The position numbers and the translations under genes are program-made. A DNA stretch of 64,000 nt. It comes from Zygnema cylindricum. Lineage: Eukaryota > Streptophyta > Zygnematophyceae > Zygnematales > Zygnemataceae. Every line of letters begins with the position of its first letter. Positions within the stretch are counted from its first letter, which is position 1. The notes beneath the pieces are model-generated. The model saw only the letters and a program-made list of their open reading frames with translations, ran no database searches and was not told the DNA's origin. Of this stretch, positions 29,306 through 40,858 are shown one piece after another. Location of the stretch: positions 1-64,000 of the forward strand of contig JBBHKE010000752.1 in NCBI GenBank assembly GCA_037447655.1, in the 5' to 3' direction.

Positions 29306-30850
29306 CGGGATCCAAGGAAGTCACATGAAAAGGATGATTTTATATTTTTATTCCATTGAAAAAGAGTGGCTCTCCACTGGAGTGAGTTCGTTAGTTGTAC
29401 GGACATAGCTGTACGGACTCAGTTCCGTTGAATAAGTTCTTTAGGATAACAATCGTGACAAGTGGCGATCGTGGCCGTTTTTTATTGGCGTGGATCTGAC
29501 AAATCATAACAGTATATTTAATTATTTATGGAGCAAAACCTTAATTGTAACAACATATAAAAGTTTCACTAAGGAAAATAAGTACAGTATCTAAGTGGTG
29601 TAAAAATCAGTTCCACTCATTATTTTTTCATAAAGTTCCTCTCAAGCGTAAAAATAAATAGACTTCATAAAAATCCTTCACAGTTTTGATGCATGCAATT
29701 GTATTTGTAAAATTTTGGGTAAACATCCATCAAGCGAAAAGTGAGATTCATTACCGGAAAAGGTGCATTTCAGTACAAAGCCGTACTGTTTTTTTTTTTA
29801 TAAAACATGATTATTGGGGATTCGTCAAGATTCTTCAAACTGTTGGGCGACAATGTCGACCGTCCGATTATATGTTTTCAAAGCAAACGGTCATCTTATC
29901 TAGTGTCTAGCAAGTCTCCTCCCTTGTTTTCGAGGAGGAGACTACTATAGCTAGATAGTGGACGTGTAAAATCGTTATAAGTGAAAAAGTCACATATGAT
30001 CCACGATGGATGTGAGATATGAACATTACATGTGACACATGCCACAGCCTTCAGACATGCTAGAATCAAATCCACATAAAACCACCAAAAAGCCGAAGAT
30101 TGCTGACGCCGCCTTCACCATCCATTGATATCCAAGATTTACTGCGCCTGCATTTTCAAAATTTTAAACGACAAAACACGAATAAGAAAACAACGACAAA
30201 AACGTCAAAACATGAACCTACAAAGTATAGATTCACGTAATTATAATTTGCAGGTGGTTGTACAGATACGAGTTTCAAATTTTATGCTTTTGGAATCTTT
30301 TACTGTGGTTGTAGTCTAAGCATGATCCTACGTGGATCCGTTCGAAATATAGAACGTAGGCCATAGATTCCTTGCCGAGACGACTTGATGGAAAAGTGAA
30401 CAAAATATTGCTGCTAATAAACGTTTGCGTACTATTACCATCGGCGCTTGACGGAGAAAAGGCCTAACACGCGATCATTAGCCTACAAGTCGTACAGGCC
30501 ATGTGCCTTCCGCCACAGTGGATGGAGGTCCACCGAAAGTATCCTTAGATGCTCCTCCTATCATCGAATCACCTTAAATTCCTTAAAGACCTTAATCTCT
30601 TGTTTGTTATCAATTAAAATTTGGTCGCAAACTTTTCGTACAAGTCATTAATAATTTTTACTTCACTGGTACAGATATTAAGGCAATAATTTCATTTTAA
30701 ATAACATTTATAGATTTTCAAAATCTTAATAGTCATCTACGTGGTACCACCCAAAGTGAGGCAACGCACGTGAGTGTTGTTTACCGACATAACATAAAAC
30801 GTGTCTAATATGGCCAAAAGTCTAAGCGGCCAAAACACAAAAAGAAAACG
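29306..30850. other. Intergenic, no gene recognised
   Basis: AT-rich single-copy-looking DNA. One clear hairpin at about 29911-29941 has a 10-bp stem AGTCTCCTCC/GGAGGAGACT. Short open frames have no family resemblance. Confidence 0.45.
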
Positions 30851-31045
30851 CGAGAATCTGAATACGCATATGTCACTAATGACAAAAGTTACCGAAAGAG
30901 AAATCCTTTAGAGGATTACGACGAATGGCTAAAGACCTTGAAGGCCCCAACGCTGAAGTTTGTCGAAATGGCGTACGTTGAAGAACCCACGAGTCTCAAA
31001 AGAGCATTTTTCGGCGAGGAGAGTGACATGTGGAAGGCATCTTTT
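30851..31045 (+). pseudogene. Divergent copia linker/RT N-terminal fragment
   Basis: One frame reads RKRNPLEDYDEWLKTLKAP and then EEPTSLKRAFFGEESDMWKAS, the 'EPxxxxEAxxGxxxxxWxxA' segment at the start of copia RT. It is unlike families A-D in sequence. It stops at an LTR inserted at 31046. Confidence 0.6.
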
Positions 31046-31187
31046 TGTTGAAATGTATTTCCTAGTTGCTTGTCCTAGCCGCCACTCTAAGTCTATATAC
31101 TTATTGTAGTCATTGAGACTTAGGCAGCCATGAGACTTAGGCAGCCATGGCTGCCTTTAGGAAGCAGAGGAGACACACAGCAGACAA
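31046..31187 (+). repeat. Family B-like LTR start, truncated
   Basis: Starts TGTTGAAATGTATTTCCTAG and shows the conserved core ACTTATTGTAGTCATTGA and CCATGGCTGCC. A 17-bp unit, GAGACTTAGGCAGCCAT, is tandemly repeated at 31122-31155. Confidence 0.75.
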
Positions 31188-31543
31188 ATTGCAACTCTAA
31201 GACCTCAATTAGTACTCAGAGTAGGCAACCTACCAAAAGCCTCAAGGATAACCTCAATCCCTTAGTCTTTGTATAAGTATTGCTGACACCCTGACAAAAT
31301 ACACACTGACCAAATTACACCCTTTGAAAGAGTAAACTCCCTTGAGTCTGCCACAAAAAGAATCCTTGAATTTGCTCCCCTTAGCACTTAATTATTAATG
31401 GTCAAAGATGACCTTTTATACACAAGCTATTTGAGAGAGAGAGGTGCCTACCTCTAATTTTCCTAAGTCCTAAATCCCTCTCTAATCCCTTTACTACTGA
31501 ATTACTAAGCGAATCAATTCACTGTACAGTACAGAAAGGTACT
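31188..31543 (-). repeat. LTR R-U5 fragment, minus strand
   Basis: Read inverted: TATAAAAGGTCATC, GGGGAGCAAATTCAAGGATTC, ACTCAAGGGAGTTTAC, and a U5 end resembling GAGTTGCA. It is interrupted at 31543/31544 by the 3' LTR of the next element. Confidence 0.7.
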
Positions 31544-32524
31544 TGCAATTTTGAGTCCCCCATTGGATACCTGATTTCAGGAAGCCTCTAGATAGCTTTT
31601 GGCTAGCCCTCTTTCAACTTGGATTACTGCCACCCAAGCAGACAAATAGTTAATCTAACTGCACCCCTGTACAATTTGGACTCCCCTGAGTCCACAGAAA
31701 AAAGAATCACTGAAAATGCCCAACCAGGCAATTAATTATCAAGTGGCGAAAATGTCAATATTTATACAAGCTTGTTGGGAGAGAGGCGGCTACCTCCTCA
31801 ATCCTCTAAGTCTTAAACCCTTCTCACAACCCTTATATAATGATGTACAAAAGAATCAGAAGACTGTACAGTACAAAAAAGTTACTAAGGCCGATGTACT
31901 TTCTGTACGACCTGTGTACGACAAGGCCAAGGAGTGGACGTCTGCTCTTCCGACACCCTCGTGCTCCCCGGGATTCCCGCTTCCCAATAATATCTTGCCA
32001 TGTGTCGATAGGTCATATAACGTCCGAAAACCGCCGAGGTGGCTATTCCGAGATCCCGGCGATGATGCGGACCGTCGGATCCAAACCGGCTATTAATGTT
32101 TGCCGTCCAAAATATCAAATGTCCGGTACATTTGTTTCGTACGCACTGAAACTCAACTAGTTTCTATGTCCTTAATTTTCGTTGAACGAATTAATGATCC
32201 AGTTAATGTTTAAATAGCTATCAAACACTATGTATCCTAACGGACTACGACGACAGACAGATAACAGCTGACGACTACGCCTTGCTCTGCCGGTTGGAGG
32301 TTCGAGTCGTGCCGGACTCAACTTTTTTGTTGAGAGTTACTTAGGTCACTCTTTAGTCCTACCTATGGAGCTGAGGCAACCATGGCTCCACCGCCCTCTC
32401 TCTCCTTCAGTGACTACAACAAGTATGGGGGCTAGAGCGAGAAGGTGGAGGCAAGCTGCCTGTGCGTTTTCTTTTACCTAATTAAGACCTAGAAAATACC
32501 TTCCCTACATCATTGATTTCAACA
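31544..32524 (-). repeat. Family B 3' LTR, minus strand (981 bp)
   Basis: Starts TGTTGAAATCAATGATG at 32524 and ends ...AAATTGCA at 31544. It contains the U3 hairpin (32383-32455), the tRNA-like module (32261-32319, plus strand), and TATAAATA read inverted near 31765. A polypurine tract precedes it on the minus strand (32525-32535). Confidence 0.88.
32261..32319 (+). other. tRNA-like module in LTR
   Basis: Contains GACTACGCC in the D-arm position and a canonical B-box-like AGGTTCGAGTC in the T-arm, ending GTGCCGGACTC. Confidence 0.55.
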
Positions 32525-32539
32525 CTCCCCTTATTTTCT

Positions 32540-34487
32540 AGTCTAATTTCAGCTTCTCTTTTAAACCACACTTTTCTCTACAATGTTCTAACTTGGGAGA
32601 TGGCACAGGTTTTTTCATCATATCAGCCACCATTTCTTCATCACCCCTACACACCAGATTCACAATATTTTGTTTTCAACTTTTTCCCTCACAAAACTCA
32701 AACTTATATCCATATGATTAGCCTTGAAATGATGTTTTAGATTGGCTAAAATTGCAATTGCAGCCTGATTATCACAAAGCACTTCATGCACTCCCTTCTT
32801 CATATACCCAAGTTCTTGCAATAAAAACTTGACCCACATCAACTCTTTCATAGCTGAACAAGAGGCCATGTACTCAACCTCCATAGTGGACTGAACAACC
32901 ACCTTTTGTTGCTTGCTACTCCAACAGCAAGCACCTTCCCCCACATAAAACACATACCCAGAAGTGCATCTTCTCATAGGTGCATCCCCATAATTGGCAT
33001 CACTCCAAGTAGTGATGTCAGTGTGGTCCCCTCCCAAGTGCTACCATAAATCTTTGGTTCCCACCAAGTATCTCATGACTCTCTTGGCTGCCTCCCAGTC
33101 TCTCTTCCTAGGATCATTAAGACTCCTACTGAGGACTCCAACTGCTATTGCTATGTTCGATCTAGTACAGTTCATAAAGTAAATCATGTTTCCTATAACT
33201 TGTCTATATGGAATAGACTTCATAAACTGTCCCTCTTCTGGACTCATCTGATCATCTAGTATCATCACTCCTCCTTCTACACTCCCATCACTTACTTTCT
33301 TCTAGTCCATGGGAGTGGTACAATTGTTTGCCTTTTCCATTTGAAATTTCTCAAGCATATTTCCGATAGCTTCTTTCTGAGTAAGTATGATTATCCTATT
33401 TCCCCAATCTCTTTCCATTTGAATTCCCAAAATATATTTAGCCTCACCTAAATCCTTCATGTCAAATCTGCTCCTAAGATCTTTCTTTAGCTTATTGATC
33501 TTTTCCATAAACTTACTTAGCACCAACAAATCATCCACATAAATTGCAATAATAATCACACCATTCTCATCCTCAAACATATAAATAGAATGGTCAAAAC
33601 TCATCCGAGTATATCCCAGACCGGTGAAAAACTCATCTAGTTTCTTGTTCCATTGTCTACGAGCTTGCTTCAGTCCATATAAAGACTTTATGAACCTGCA
33701 AACTTTGCTCTCCTCTCCTTCCTCTAAAAAACCTTTTGGCTGCCGCATGAAGATTTCTTCCTCTAGTTCACCGTTGAGGAAGGCGGTCTTGATATCCATC
33801 TGGTGAACTTTCATGTCTTCCGCTGCTGCTAGACTAAGGAGAATTCTTACAGATGGGGACCGAACCACAGGAGCAAAATTCTCCTCATAATCTATCCCTA
33901 CTTTTTGGGTGAACCCCTTTGCTACCAACCTAGCCTTATATCTCTCAATGGTATTATGAGGGTTTAACTTTAGTTTAAATACCCATTTGCACCCGATAGG
34001 TTTTTTGTTTGGAGGACAGTCCACTAGCTCCCAAGTATTCGCTTCCAAGATGGAAGTCATCTCATCATTTATGGCTCTGACCCATCGGTCTTTCTCCAAA
34101 CTGTCCATTGCCTCCGAGTATGACTGAGGATCATCTGGGTGAGATAGCTTTGTTACCTTATGAGCAACCTGTTTATCTTTTAGTCTTTTGCTGCTCCTCC
34201 GTCCTCCCTCAAAGTTTGAAGCTGGAATGGAGGGAAGTCTTAGATTCCTCTGCACTGTCTCATCAGCTCCTCTATCCATAAAAACTGGTTTTGGCTCCTC
34301 TTCCTCTCTCTCGTCAGAGTGTTTAGAAATATGAAGAGATTTTGGTATATCTCCCCCATCTTGGATCTCCCCTTAATCTGCAATCATGTTTTCACTTGTG
34401 TCCTTTCTAGGAAGATGTAAGTCATCCTCACTCTCGGACTCAAAACTAATTGTGATTTTCTTGGTGTATTTGAAGGGATCAAATGAC
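32540..34487 (-). pseudogene. Family B copia linker, RT and RNase H, minus strand
   Basis: This is the longest nearly open RT in the window. A 325-residue frame (34279-33302) runs from the linker (RRSSKRLKDKQVAHKVTKLSH) through [20 protein letters not shown] and the catalytic YVDD (33530-33541) to NNCTTPMD and one stop. After that come FMKSIPYRQVIGNMIYFMNC, a W-to-stop at about 33040, then RNase H (WSDANYGD, VEYMASC, CDNQAAIAI). Gag, protease and integrase are missing: the element starts at about 34487 in the phrase FDPFKYTKK. Confidence 0.92.
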
Positions 34488-34489
34488 TT

Positions 34490-35187
34490 TAATAAAATAG
34501 TTTATGAAATCTATTCCTTACGGACAGGTTGTTGGAAGTTTAATCTTCTTTATGAATTCTACCAGACTGGACATAGCAGCAGCAGTTGGAGTCCTCAGTA
34601 TGGGTCTTAATGATCATATGAAGAGAGATTGGGAGGCAGCCAAGAGAATTATGTCATACCTGGTGGGAACTAGGGTTTTATGGTTGCATTTGGGAGGGGA
34701 GCACACTGAAATCACTACCTGGAGTGATGCCAGTTAAAGGGATGCACCTATGAGAAGATGCACTTCTGGATATGTGTTATATGTGTTGGAAGGTGCTTGA
34801 TGTTGGAGTACCAAGCAACAAAAGGTGGTTGCTCAGTCCACTATAGAGGCTGAGTATATGGCCTCTTGTTGTGCTGAGAAAGAGCTTATGTGAATCAATT
34901 CTTTATTGCAAGAACTGGGGTATATGAAGAAAGGAGTGCATGAAGTGTTTTGTGATAATCAGGCTGCAGTTGCAATTGCAACCAATCTAAAACATCATTT
35001 CAAGGCTAAACATATGGATGTAAGATTGTGTTTTGTGAGGGAAAAGGTTGAAAACAAAATTATGAATTTGGTGTATAAGGGTGATGGGGAAATAGTGGCT
35101 GATATGAAGACAAAACCTGTGCCCTCTCCCAAGTTAAAATATTGTACAGAAAAGTGTGACTTAAAAGAGAAACTAAAATTAGACTAG
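34490..35187 (+). pseudogene. Family B copia RT tail and RNase H, plus strand
   Basis: Starts mid-protein (KSIPYGQVVGSLIFFMNSTRLD), with RNase H residues in WSDAS, EAEYMASC and CDNQAAVAIATN. Stops fall at about 34735 (Y to stop), 34798 and 34892. It abuts the minus-strand linker at 34487 head to head. PPT and LTR follow, so only the 5' part is lost. Confidence 0.9.
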
Positions 35188-35200
35188 AAAATAAAAGGAG

Positions 35201-36204
35201 TGTTGAAATCACTAGATTTAGGGGAGGTGTTTTCTAGGTCTTAATTAGTTAAAATAGATAAAAGAAAAGCACAAGCAGCCTGCCTCCACCTTCTCTCTCT
35301 AGCCCCCATACTTATTCTAGTCACTGAAGGAGAGAGAGGGCGAGGGCGGTAGAGCCATGGCTGCCTCAACTCCATAGGCAGGACTAAAGGGTGACCTAAG
35401 TCACCCAAACCAAAAAGGTTGATTCCAACAAGACTCGAACCTCCGATCAGCAGAGCGTGGCGTAGCCGTCAGCTTCTACTGGTCTGTCGTAGTAGTCCGT
35501 TACGATGCATAGGGTTTGACTTCTATTTAAACATTAGATAGATTCTTAATCCGATTAACGGAATAACAAAGTGCGAACATAGAAACTAGGTGACTTTTAG
35601 TACGCACGAAACAAATGTACCGGACATTTGTTTTTAAACGGCGAGCATTTAAAGCCGGTTTGGATCCCCAGCCTGCATCATCGCTGAGATTCCCTGAATG
35701 ACCGCCTTGGCGGTTTTCAGACGTGACATTACCTGGCGACACGTGGCAAGGTATCATTGAGAAGAGGAAATCCCGGAGAACATGAGAACGAGTTTGAAGG
35801 GGACTGACGTCCTCTCCATGGCCTTGTCGTACAAAGGCCGTACAGAAAGTACATCGACCGTAGTACCTTTCTGTAATGTACAGTCTTTTGATTGGTTTGT
35901 ACATCAATAGATAGATGTTGTGAGAGGGGTTTAGGACTTCGAGGATTGAGGAGGTAGCCGTTTCTCTCCCAACAAGCTTGTATAAATATTGGCATCTTTG
36001 TCACTTGATAATAAATCGCCTGGTTGGGCACTTTCAAAGATTCTTTATTGCTGTGGACTCAAAGGAGTCCAAACTGCACAACGGTGCAATCATATTGTCT
36101 ATTTTCTTGCTTGGGTAGCAATGATCCTAATTGAAAGAGGGCTAAACAAAAGCTATCTAGAGGCTTCCTGAATTTTGTGATCCATTGGGGGACACAGAGT
36201 TACA
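35201..36204 (+). repeat. Family B 3' LTR, plus strand (1,004 bp)
   Basis: Runs TGTTGAAATCACTAG to CAGAGTTACA after the tract AAAATAAAAGGAG. It has the U3 hairpin (35289-35360), tRNA-like module (35421-35476, minus), TATAAATA near 35982, and a decayed U5 hairpin (ATT in place of ATG in the loop). Confidence 0.9.
35421..35476 (-). other. tRNA-like module in LTR
   Basis: The minus strand reads GACGGCTACGCC in the D-arm position, then GGAGGTTCGAGTCTTGTTGG in the T-arm. Confidence 0.5.
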
Positions 36205-36217
36205 TTCCATAGACTAA

Positions 36218-36830
36218 CCTAACCCGGCAAATCATCCACATAAATTGCAATGATAATAACACCATTCTCATCCTCATACATATAAATAGAATGGTCAGAA
36301 CTGATCCGGATATATCCTAGACCAGTGAGAAACTCATCTAGTTTCTTATTCCATTCTGTGAGAGCCTCCTTCAGTCCATATAACGACTTTATGAGTCGAC
36401 AGACTTTGCTCTCCTCTCCTTCCTCTACAAATCCCTTTGGTTGCCGCCTGAAGATTTCTTCCTCTAGCTCACCATTGAGAAAGGCGGTCTTCATATCCAT
36501 CTGGTGTATTTCCATGTCTTCGGCTGTCGCTAGAGGTAGGAGAATCCTTACTGATGAGAACCGACCCACCGGTGCAAAAGTCTCCTCATAATCTTTCCCT
36601 TCTTTTTGGGTGAAACCCTTTGCTACCAACCAAGCCTTAGATCACTCAATGGTATTTTATGGGTTCAATTTCAATTTAAACACCCATTTGCACCCAATTG
36701 ATTTTCTATCCGGAGGACAATCCACCAGCTCCCAAGTATTCGCTTCCATGATGGAGGCCATCTCATCATTTTTGGCTCCAACCCTTCTATCTTTCTCCAG
36801 ACTTTCCATGACCTCCAAATATGATTAAGG
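36218..36830 (-). pseudogene. Family B copia RT, N-terminal half, minus strand
   Basis: RT from [20 protein letters not shown] to the catalytic YVDD (36231-36242), where it breaks off in YVDDLPG. Two stops lie at about 36640-36660 (P*NTIE*S). The rest of the domain is well conserved (TAFLNGELEEEIFRRQPKG). It is the 3'-truncated end of the element whose gag is at 38440-39472. Confidence 0.9.
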
Positions 36831-38030
36831 CTCATCAGGGTGAGACAGCTTAGTTACATTGTGAGCGGCCTGTTTTTCCTGTAGCCTTTTGCTACTTCTT
36901 CGTCCTCTTTCAAAGTCCGAAGCTAGAATGGAGGGAAGTCTCGGGTTCCTCCTCACTGTCTCATCGGCTCTCCTATCCGTGGAGACCGGTTCTGGCTCCT
37001 CCTCCTCCGTCCCCTTGGAGTGTATAGAGATCAGAGGAGATTCCGGTATGTCTCCCCCATCTTGGATCTCCTCTGAATCTGCAATCACTTTTTCCCTCAT
37101 ATCTCTTTCGGGAAAATCCGAGTCCTCCTCATTTTTGGACTCAAAGCTGATTTTATCTTCTTGGTATATTTGAAGGGATCAAATGACTTCCCTTCATCCA
37201 TGACAACTAGGTGCTTTACCTGAATGATTTCTTGTTTTTCTAAGTCATAGACTCCATATCCCTTGACATCCTAATCATATCCCACAAAATATCCAAGTTT
37301 CCCTTTAGCATCTAGTTTCCTGTTTTCCTAACTGTATCAAGACTGTAAACTTGACTACCGAATACTTTGAAGTGAGAAACATCTGGTTTCCTTCCAACCC
37401 ATCTCTCACAAGGTGTCATTCCTTTGACGGCTGTAGTAAGGACTCTATTCTTAATGTAGTTAGCACATTTCATGGCTTCTGCCCAAAATCTTCTTCCTAT
37501 TTTCTTATCTACCAACATACTACACACACTATCGCCCAAAGTCCAGTTCAACCTCTCAGCTACCCCATTTTGTTTAAGGATTATTCGATACTCCCTCATC
37601 TCTCATGTATTCTTCAAACTGGTTAGAGGTGTACTCTCCCCTATTATCACTTCTTATTCTTTTAATGGGGGTTCCGTGCAGCTTTCCACTCCAGGTTTGG
37701 TATTCTTTGAAGTACTTTGGTGTTTCAGACTTTGTTTTCAAGGAGAAGACTCTACAATATCTGGACCAATCATCAGTAATTGTCAGCATATACCTCTTCC
37801 CCCCAACCGAAGGTACTCTTGCTGGTCCCCAAATATCTGTGTGGACCACATCTAGTACTTTCTCACCTCTATATGTGGCAATTTTGGGAAAGGGAAGTTT
37901 GTGAGCCTTACCTTGGGCACAACCACTACAATCATCCATCATATCATTATCCCCAAATTGAATGCCTTCTACCACACCTAGCTTCTTCATTTCCCTGAGA
38001 CTATCAAAATGCACATGCCCCAACCGTTTA
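36831..38030 (-). pseudogene. Family B copia integrase and linker, minus strand
   Basis: The zinc segment DCSGCAQGKAHKLPFPK and core HTDIWGPARVPS ... RSDNRGEYTS are open. A frameshift near 37580-37600 breaks the frame before QNGVAERLNWTL, which keeps the catalytic E. The C-terminal part reads FWAEAMKCANYIKNRVL and CERWVGRKPD. The linker ([28 protein letters not shown]) has stops near 37150-37290. Confidence 0.9.
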
Positions 38031-38445
38031 TGCCATATCATCAAGCTCGGGACACCACCATAGTAAGCACTCTTCTTTTCATTACTCAGGTTAAGCCTAA
38101 ACATTCCTTGGCTACCCTTATCTACTATGAAGTAGATTTCATCTCCGTACTTAGCTGTAAAGACTCCCTTTCTAGTGAAGGTATCAAAATCCTTGTCATC
38201 TAATACAGAAGTAAACACAAGATTTTTACTCAGCTGAGGAATGTAGAGCACATCTGAGAAGGTGAGTATAGAAGTCTTACCCTCCACTAAGACTTTCAGA
38301 TCTACCGAGCCCACTAGATATGTGGTAACTAATTTCCCATCCCCATACTCTATTTTTACCGTAGGGATCTTTCTTAACTTAGTGAAGAGGTGCCCGTCAC
38401 GACACATTTGCATTGATACACCTGAATCAATGATTCATCCTTCCT
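38031..38445 (-). pseudogene. Family B copia protease and gag-pre-integrase, minus strand
   Basis: The motif reads IIDSGVSMQMCRD, so the catalytic Asp is kept. A Trp-to-stop change (GGATGA) immediately precedes it. It continues IPTVKIEYGDGK, SVDLKVLVEGKTSILTF and MIWHKRLGHVHFDSL. Confidence 0.88.
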
Positions 38446-39472
38446 GTGGAGCTTCTCGAATGGCTCCAAGAGCACACTTCTGTTTTCGAGGGATCTCCTT
38501 CTCCTCAAGATTCTCGTCGAGAAGAAGCTCCCCATCCTCCTCCTCAGAGGACTCGTCCTCCTCAGTCTCTCCTTTTACTCGTGTGAGTGACCACAAGTGC
38601 CTTCTTCTTCCCTCCGGAAGAACCCCCTCCACGGTTTTCTTGGAGCCTCGGCTCCGACAGCTTGATGGAATCAGCTATGAAGTGTCCCAGCTTTTTGTAG
38701 AAATGAGAAAGACCCTTTGGGGGCCTAGGTTCTCCAAATTGATCTCTTTCTCCTTTGAAGTTATTCTATGGCTTCTTCGGATCCTTCCTGCACCGGTCCG
38801 TTTCGGCAGCTAGAGCTTGAACGCTCTTACCTCCTCTACGGATCTCAATAGTGTTCTCTTACACGAGTATCATTCGAACCACGGTGTTCCACTTCAAAGA
38901 ACTGTCATCCATTTCTTGCACTCGATACACCATGTTTTCATACTCCTCTGGTAGCTTCATGATGAGAGTGTTAACTTTCATCTTCATTGTGCTTGTCCAT
39001 CCAGCACTCTCCATCTCCGTATACAGGCAAGAGAGATCATTACAGTAATCTAACATCTTCCCTCCTTTGTAAGTATAACACCCCAACCTTTGCTCCACCA
39101 GCTGGAGCTCCTAGATGGTACCAGCTCTATAGATCTCCACTAAAGTCATCCAAAACTCCTCAGCCTTGAAGATGTGAAGATGAGAGGTCGCCAAGGCTTG
39201 GGTGAGGTGCCTCATAATAAAATGCTTGGCATTCATGTTGGTGTACTCCAACATTTAAATATCGTTTTCTTCGGCCTTCACGACCACCGCTCCGGGTGCC
39301 GTGGCAATAGGATTAAAAGGTGTCTCCTTTCCTTTCCCTTTTTTGGACACACTGCTGTCCCCATCGTCTGTCTCCTCCGTTGGAGCAGATGCTGCTACAG
39401 AAAACCTCACTCCATCAAACCTTGGTAGAGTCCCCTGAGATGAGCGTACAAAATATACTCCGGGCCAAGTAG
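38446..39472 (-). pseudogene. Family B copia gag, minus strand, 5'-truncated
   Basis: The gag core reads LGCYTYKGGKMLDYCNDLSC and VNTLIMKLPEEYENMVYRVQ. The acidic linker EDESSEEEDGELLLDENLEE is present. The nucleocapsid knuckle is lost to frameshifts (38640-38720). The N-terminal MEDTELQVMGP segment is missing because the sequence is replaced at 39473 by a plus-strand LTR. Confidence 0.87.
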
Positions 39473-40472
39473 TGTTGAAATCACTAATTTAGGGAAGGTA
39501 TTTTCTAGGTCTTAATTAGGTAAAAGAAAAAGCACAGGCAGCCTGCCTCCACTTTCTCTCTCTAGCCCCAATTCTTGTTGTAATCACTGAAAAAGAGAGA
39601 GGGCGGTGGAACCATGGCTGCCTCAGCTCTATAGCCAACACTAAAGAGTGACCTAAGTCACTCTCAACAAAAAGGTTGAGTCCGGCAGGACTCGAACCTC
39701 CGACCAGCAGAGCGAGGCGTAGCTGTCAGCTCTTATTAGATGTCGTAGTAGTTCGTTAGGATACATAGTGTTTGATAACTATTTAAACATTAATAAGATC
39801 ATTAATTCGTTCAATGGAATAATGAATTAAGGACATAGAAACTAGTTGAGTTTTAGTGCGTACAAAACAAATGTACTGGACATTTGTTATTTTGGACGGC
39901 GAACATTAAAAGCTGGTTTGGATCCGAAGGTCCCCATCATCGCCAAGATCTCCAAAAAGCCACCTTGGCGGTTTTCAAACGTTACATGACCAGTCGACAC
40001 ATGGCAAGATATTATTGGATATTATTGGGAAGTTAGAATCCTGGGGAGCACGAGGACAAGTCCAAAGGAGACAGACGTCCACTCCATGGCCTTGTCGTGC
40101 ACAGGCCGTATAGAAAGTACATCGACCCTAGTACCTTTTTTGTACTGTACAGTCTTTTGATTGGTTTGTCCATCAGTAGATAGCGGTTGTGAGAAGGGTT
40201 TAGGACTTAGAGGATTGAGGAGGTAGCCGCCTCTCTCCCAACAAGCTTGTATAAATATTGGCATCTTCGCCACTTGATAATTAATTGCTTGGTTGGGCAT
40301 TTTCAGTGATTCCATTTTCTGTGGACACAAGGGAGTCCAAACTGTACAAGGATGCAGTTAGAATAACTATTTTTTTGCTTGGGTGGGAGTGATCCAAGTT
40401 GAGAGAGGGCTAGCCAAAAGCTATCTAGAGGCTTCCTAGATTCAGTGATCTAAAGGGGGACACAAAATTGCA
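39473..40472 (+). repeat. Family B 5' LTR, plus strand (1,000 bp)
   Basis: TGTTGAAATCACTAATTT to ACAAAATTGCA, followed by a primer site with one change (GGATATGGGCCCA, 40473-40485). TATAAATA lies at 40250-40257. The U3 hairpin is at 39548-39622 and the tRNA-like module at 39679-39732 (minus). Confidence 0.9.
39679..39732 (-). other. tRNA-like module in LTR (best B-box)
   Basis: The minus strand reads GACAGCTACGCC, an anticodon-arm-like CTCT-GCTGGTC-GGAG, then GGTTCGAGTCC, a perfect match to the Pol III B-box consensus. Confidence 0.6.
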
Positions 40473-40485
40473 GGATATGGGCCCA
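40473..40485 (+). other. Copia-type primer binding site, one mismatch
   Basis: GGATATGGGCCCA follows the LTR terminal CA. Only about 10 bp of gag follow before unrelated sequence. Confidence 0.65.
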
Positions 40486-40858
40486 CCCTCTTGTTGTCCA
40501 TAGCTTATTTCAGCCATGGATGACTCACGGAAAACACCCACAGACTACCCCAAAACAGCTGTGTTTCAGACAACACAGGTTACTCCACAATATACAAAAG
40601 CACCTCAAACTGCACCAGTATGCAGTATGTACTAGACACTATAACCTTTTAAAGTTACAGCTTGATCCACAAATGAATCCAAAAGATATGAGCTCCAGAG
40701 TTTCCCAAAAACAGCTGACAGCTTATCAAACTAACCAATTAAATCTCTCACAGAATTCTACAGAAACAGCATAAAAGATTGAAACTATACAGCCAAATAA
40801 TTTCTATATCATAGAACATACACACAAAGTTTCATATCAAGATATCAATGTTAAGATA
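40486..40858. other. Unassigned sequence after a truncated element
   Basis: A short frame opens MDDSRKTPTDYPKTAVFQT at 40516, with many Thr/Gln/Pro, and stops near 40635. It is not recognised. It might be the gag N-terminus of another element, by its position only. Confidence 0.3.

Noticed and set aside
32261-32319. Possible functional tRNA gene
   Set aside because: D-arm-like and T-arm-like parts are present, but no 7-bp acceptor stem pairs and the anticodon arm lacks the invariant U33. The same module recurs in every LTR family, so it is part of the LTR.
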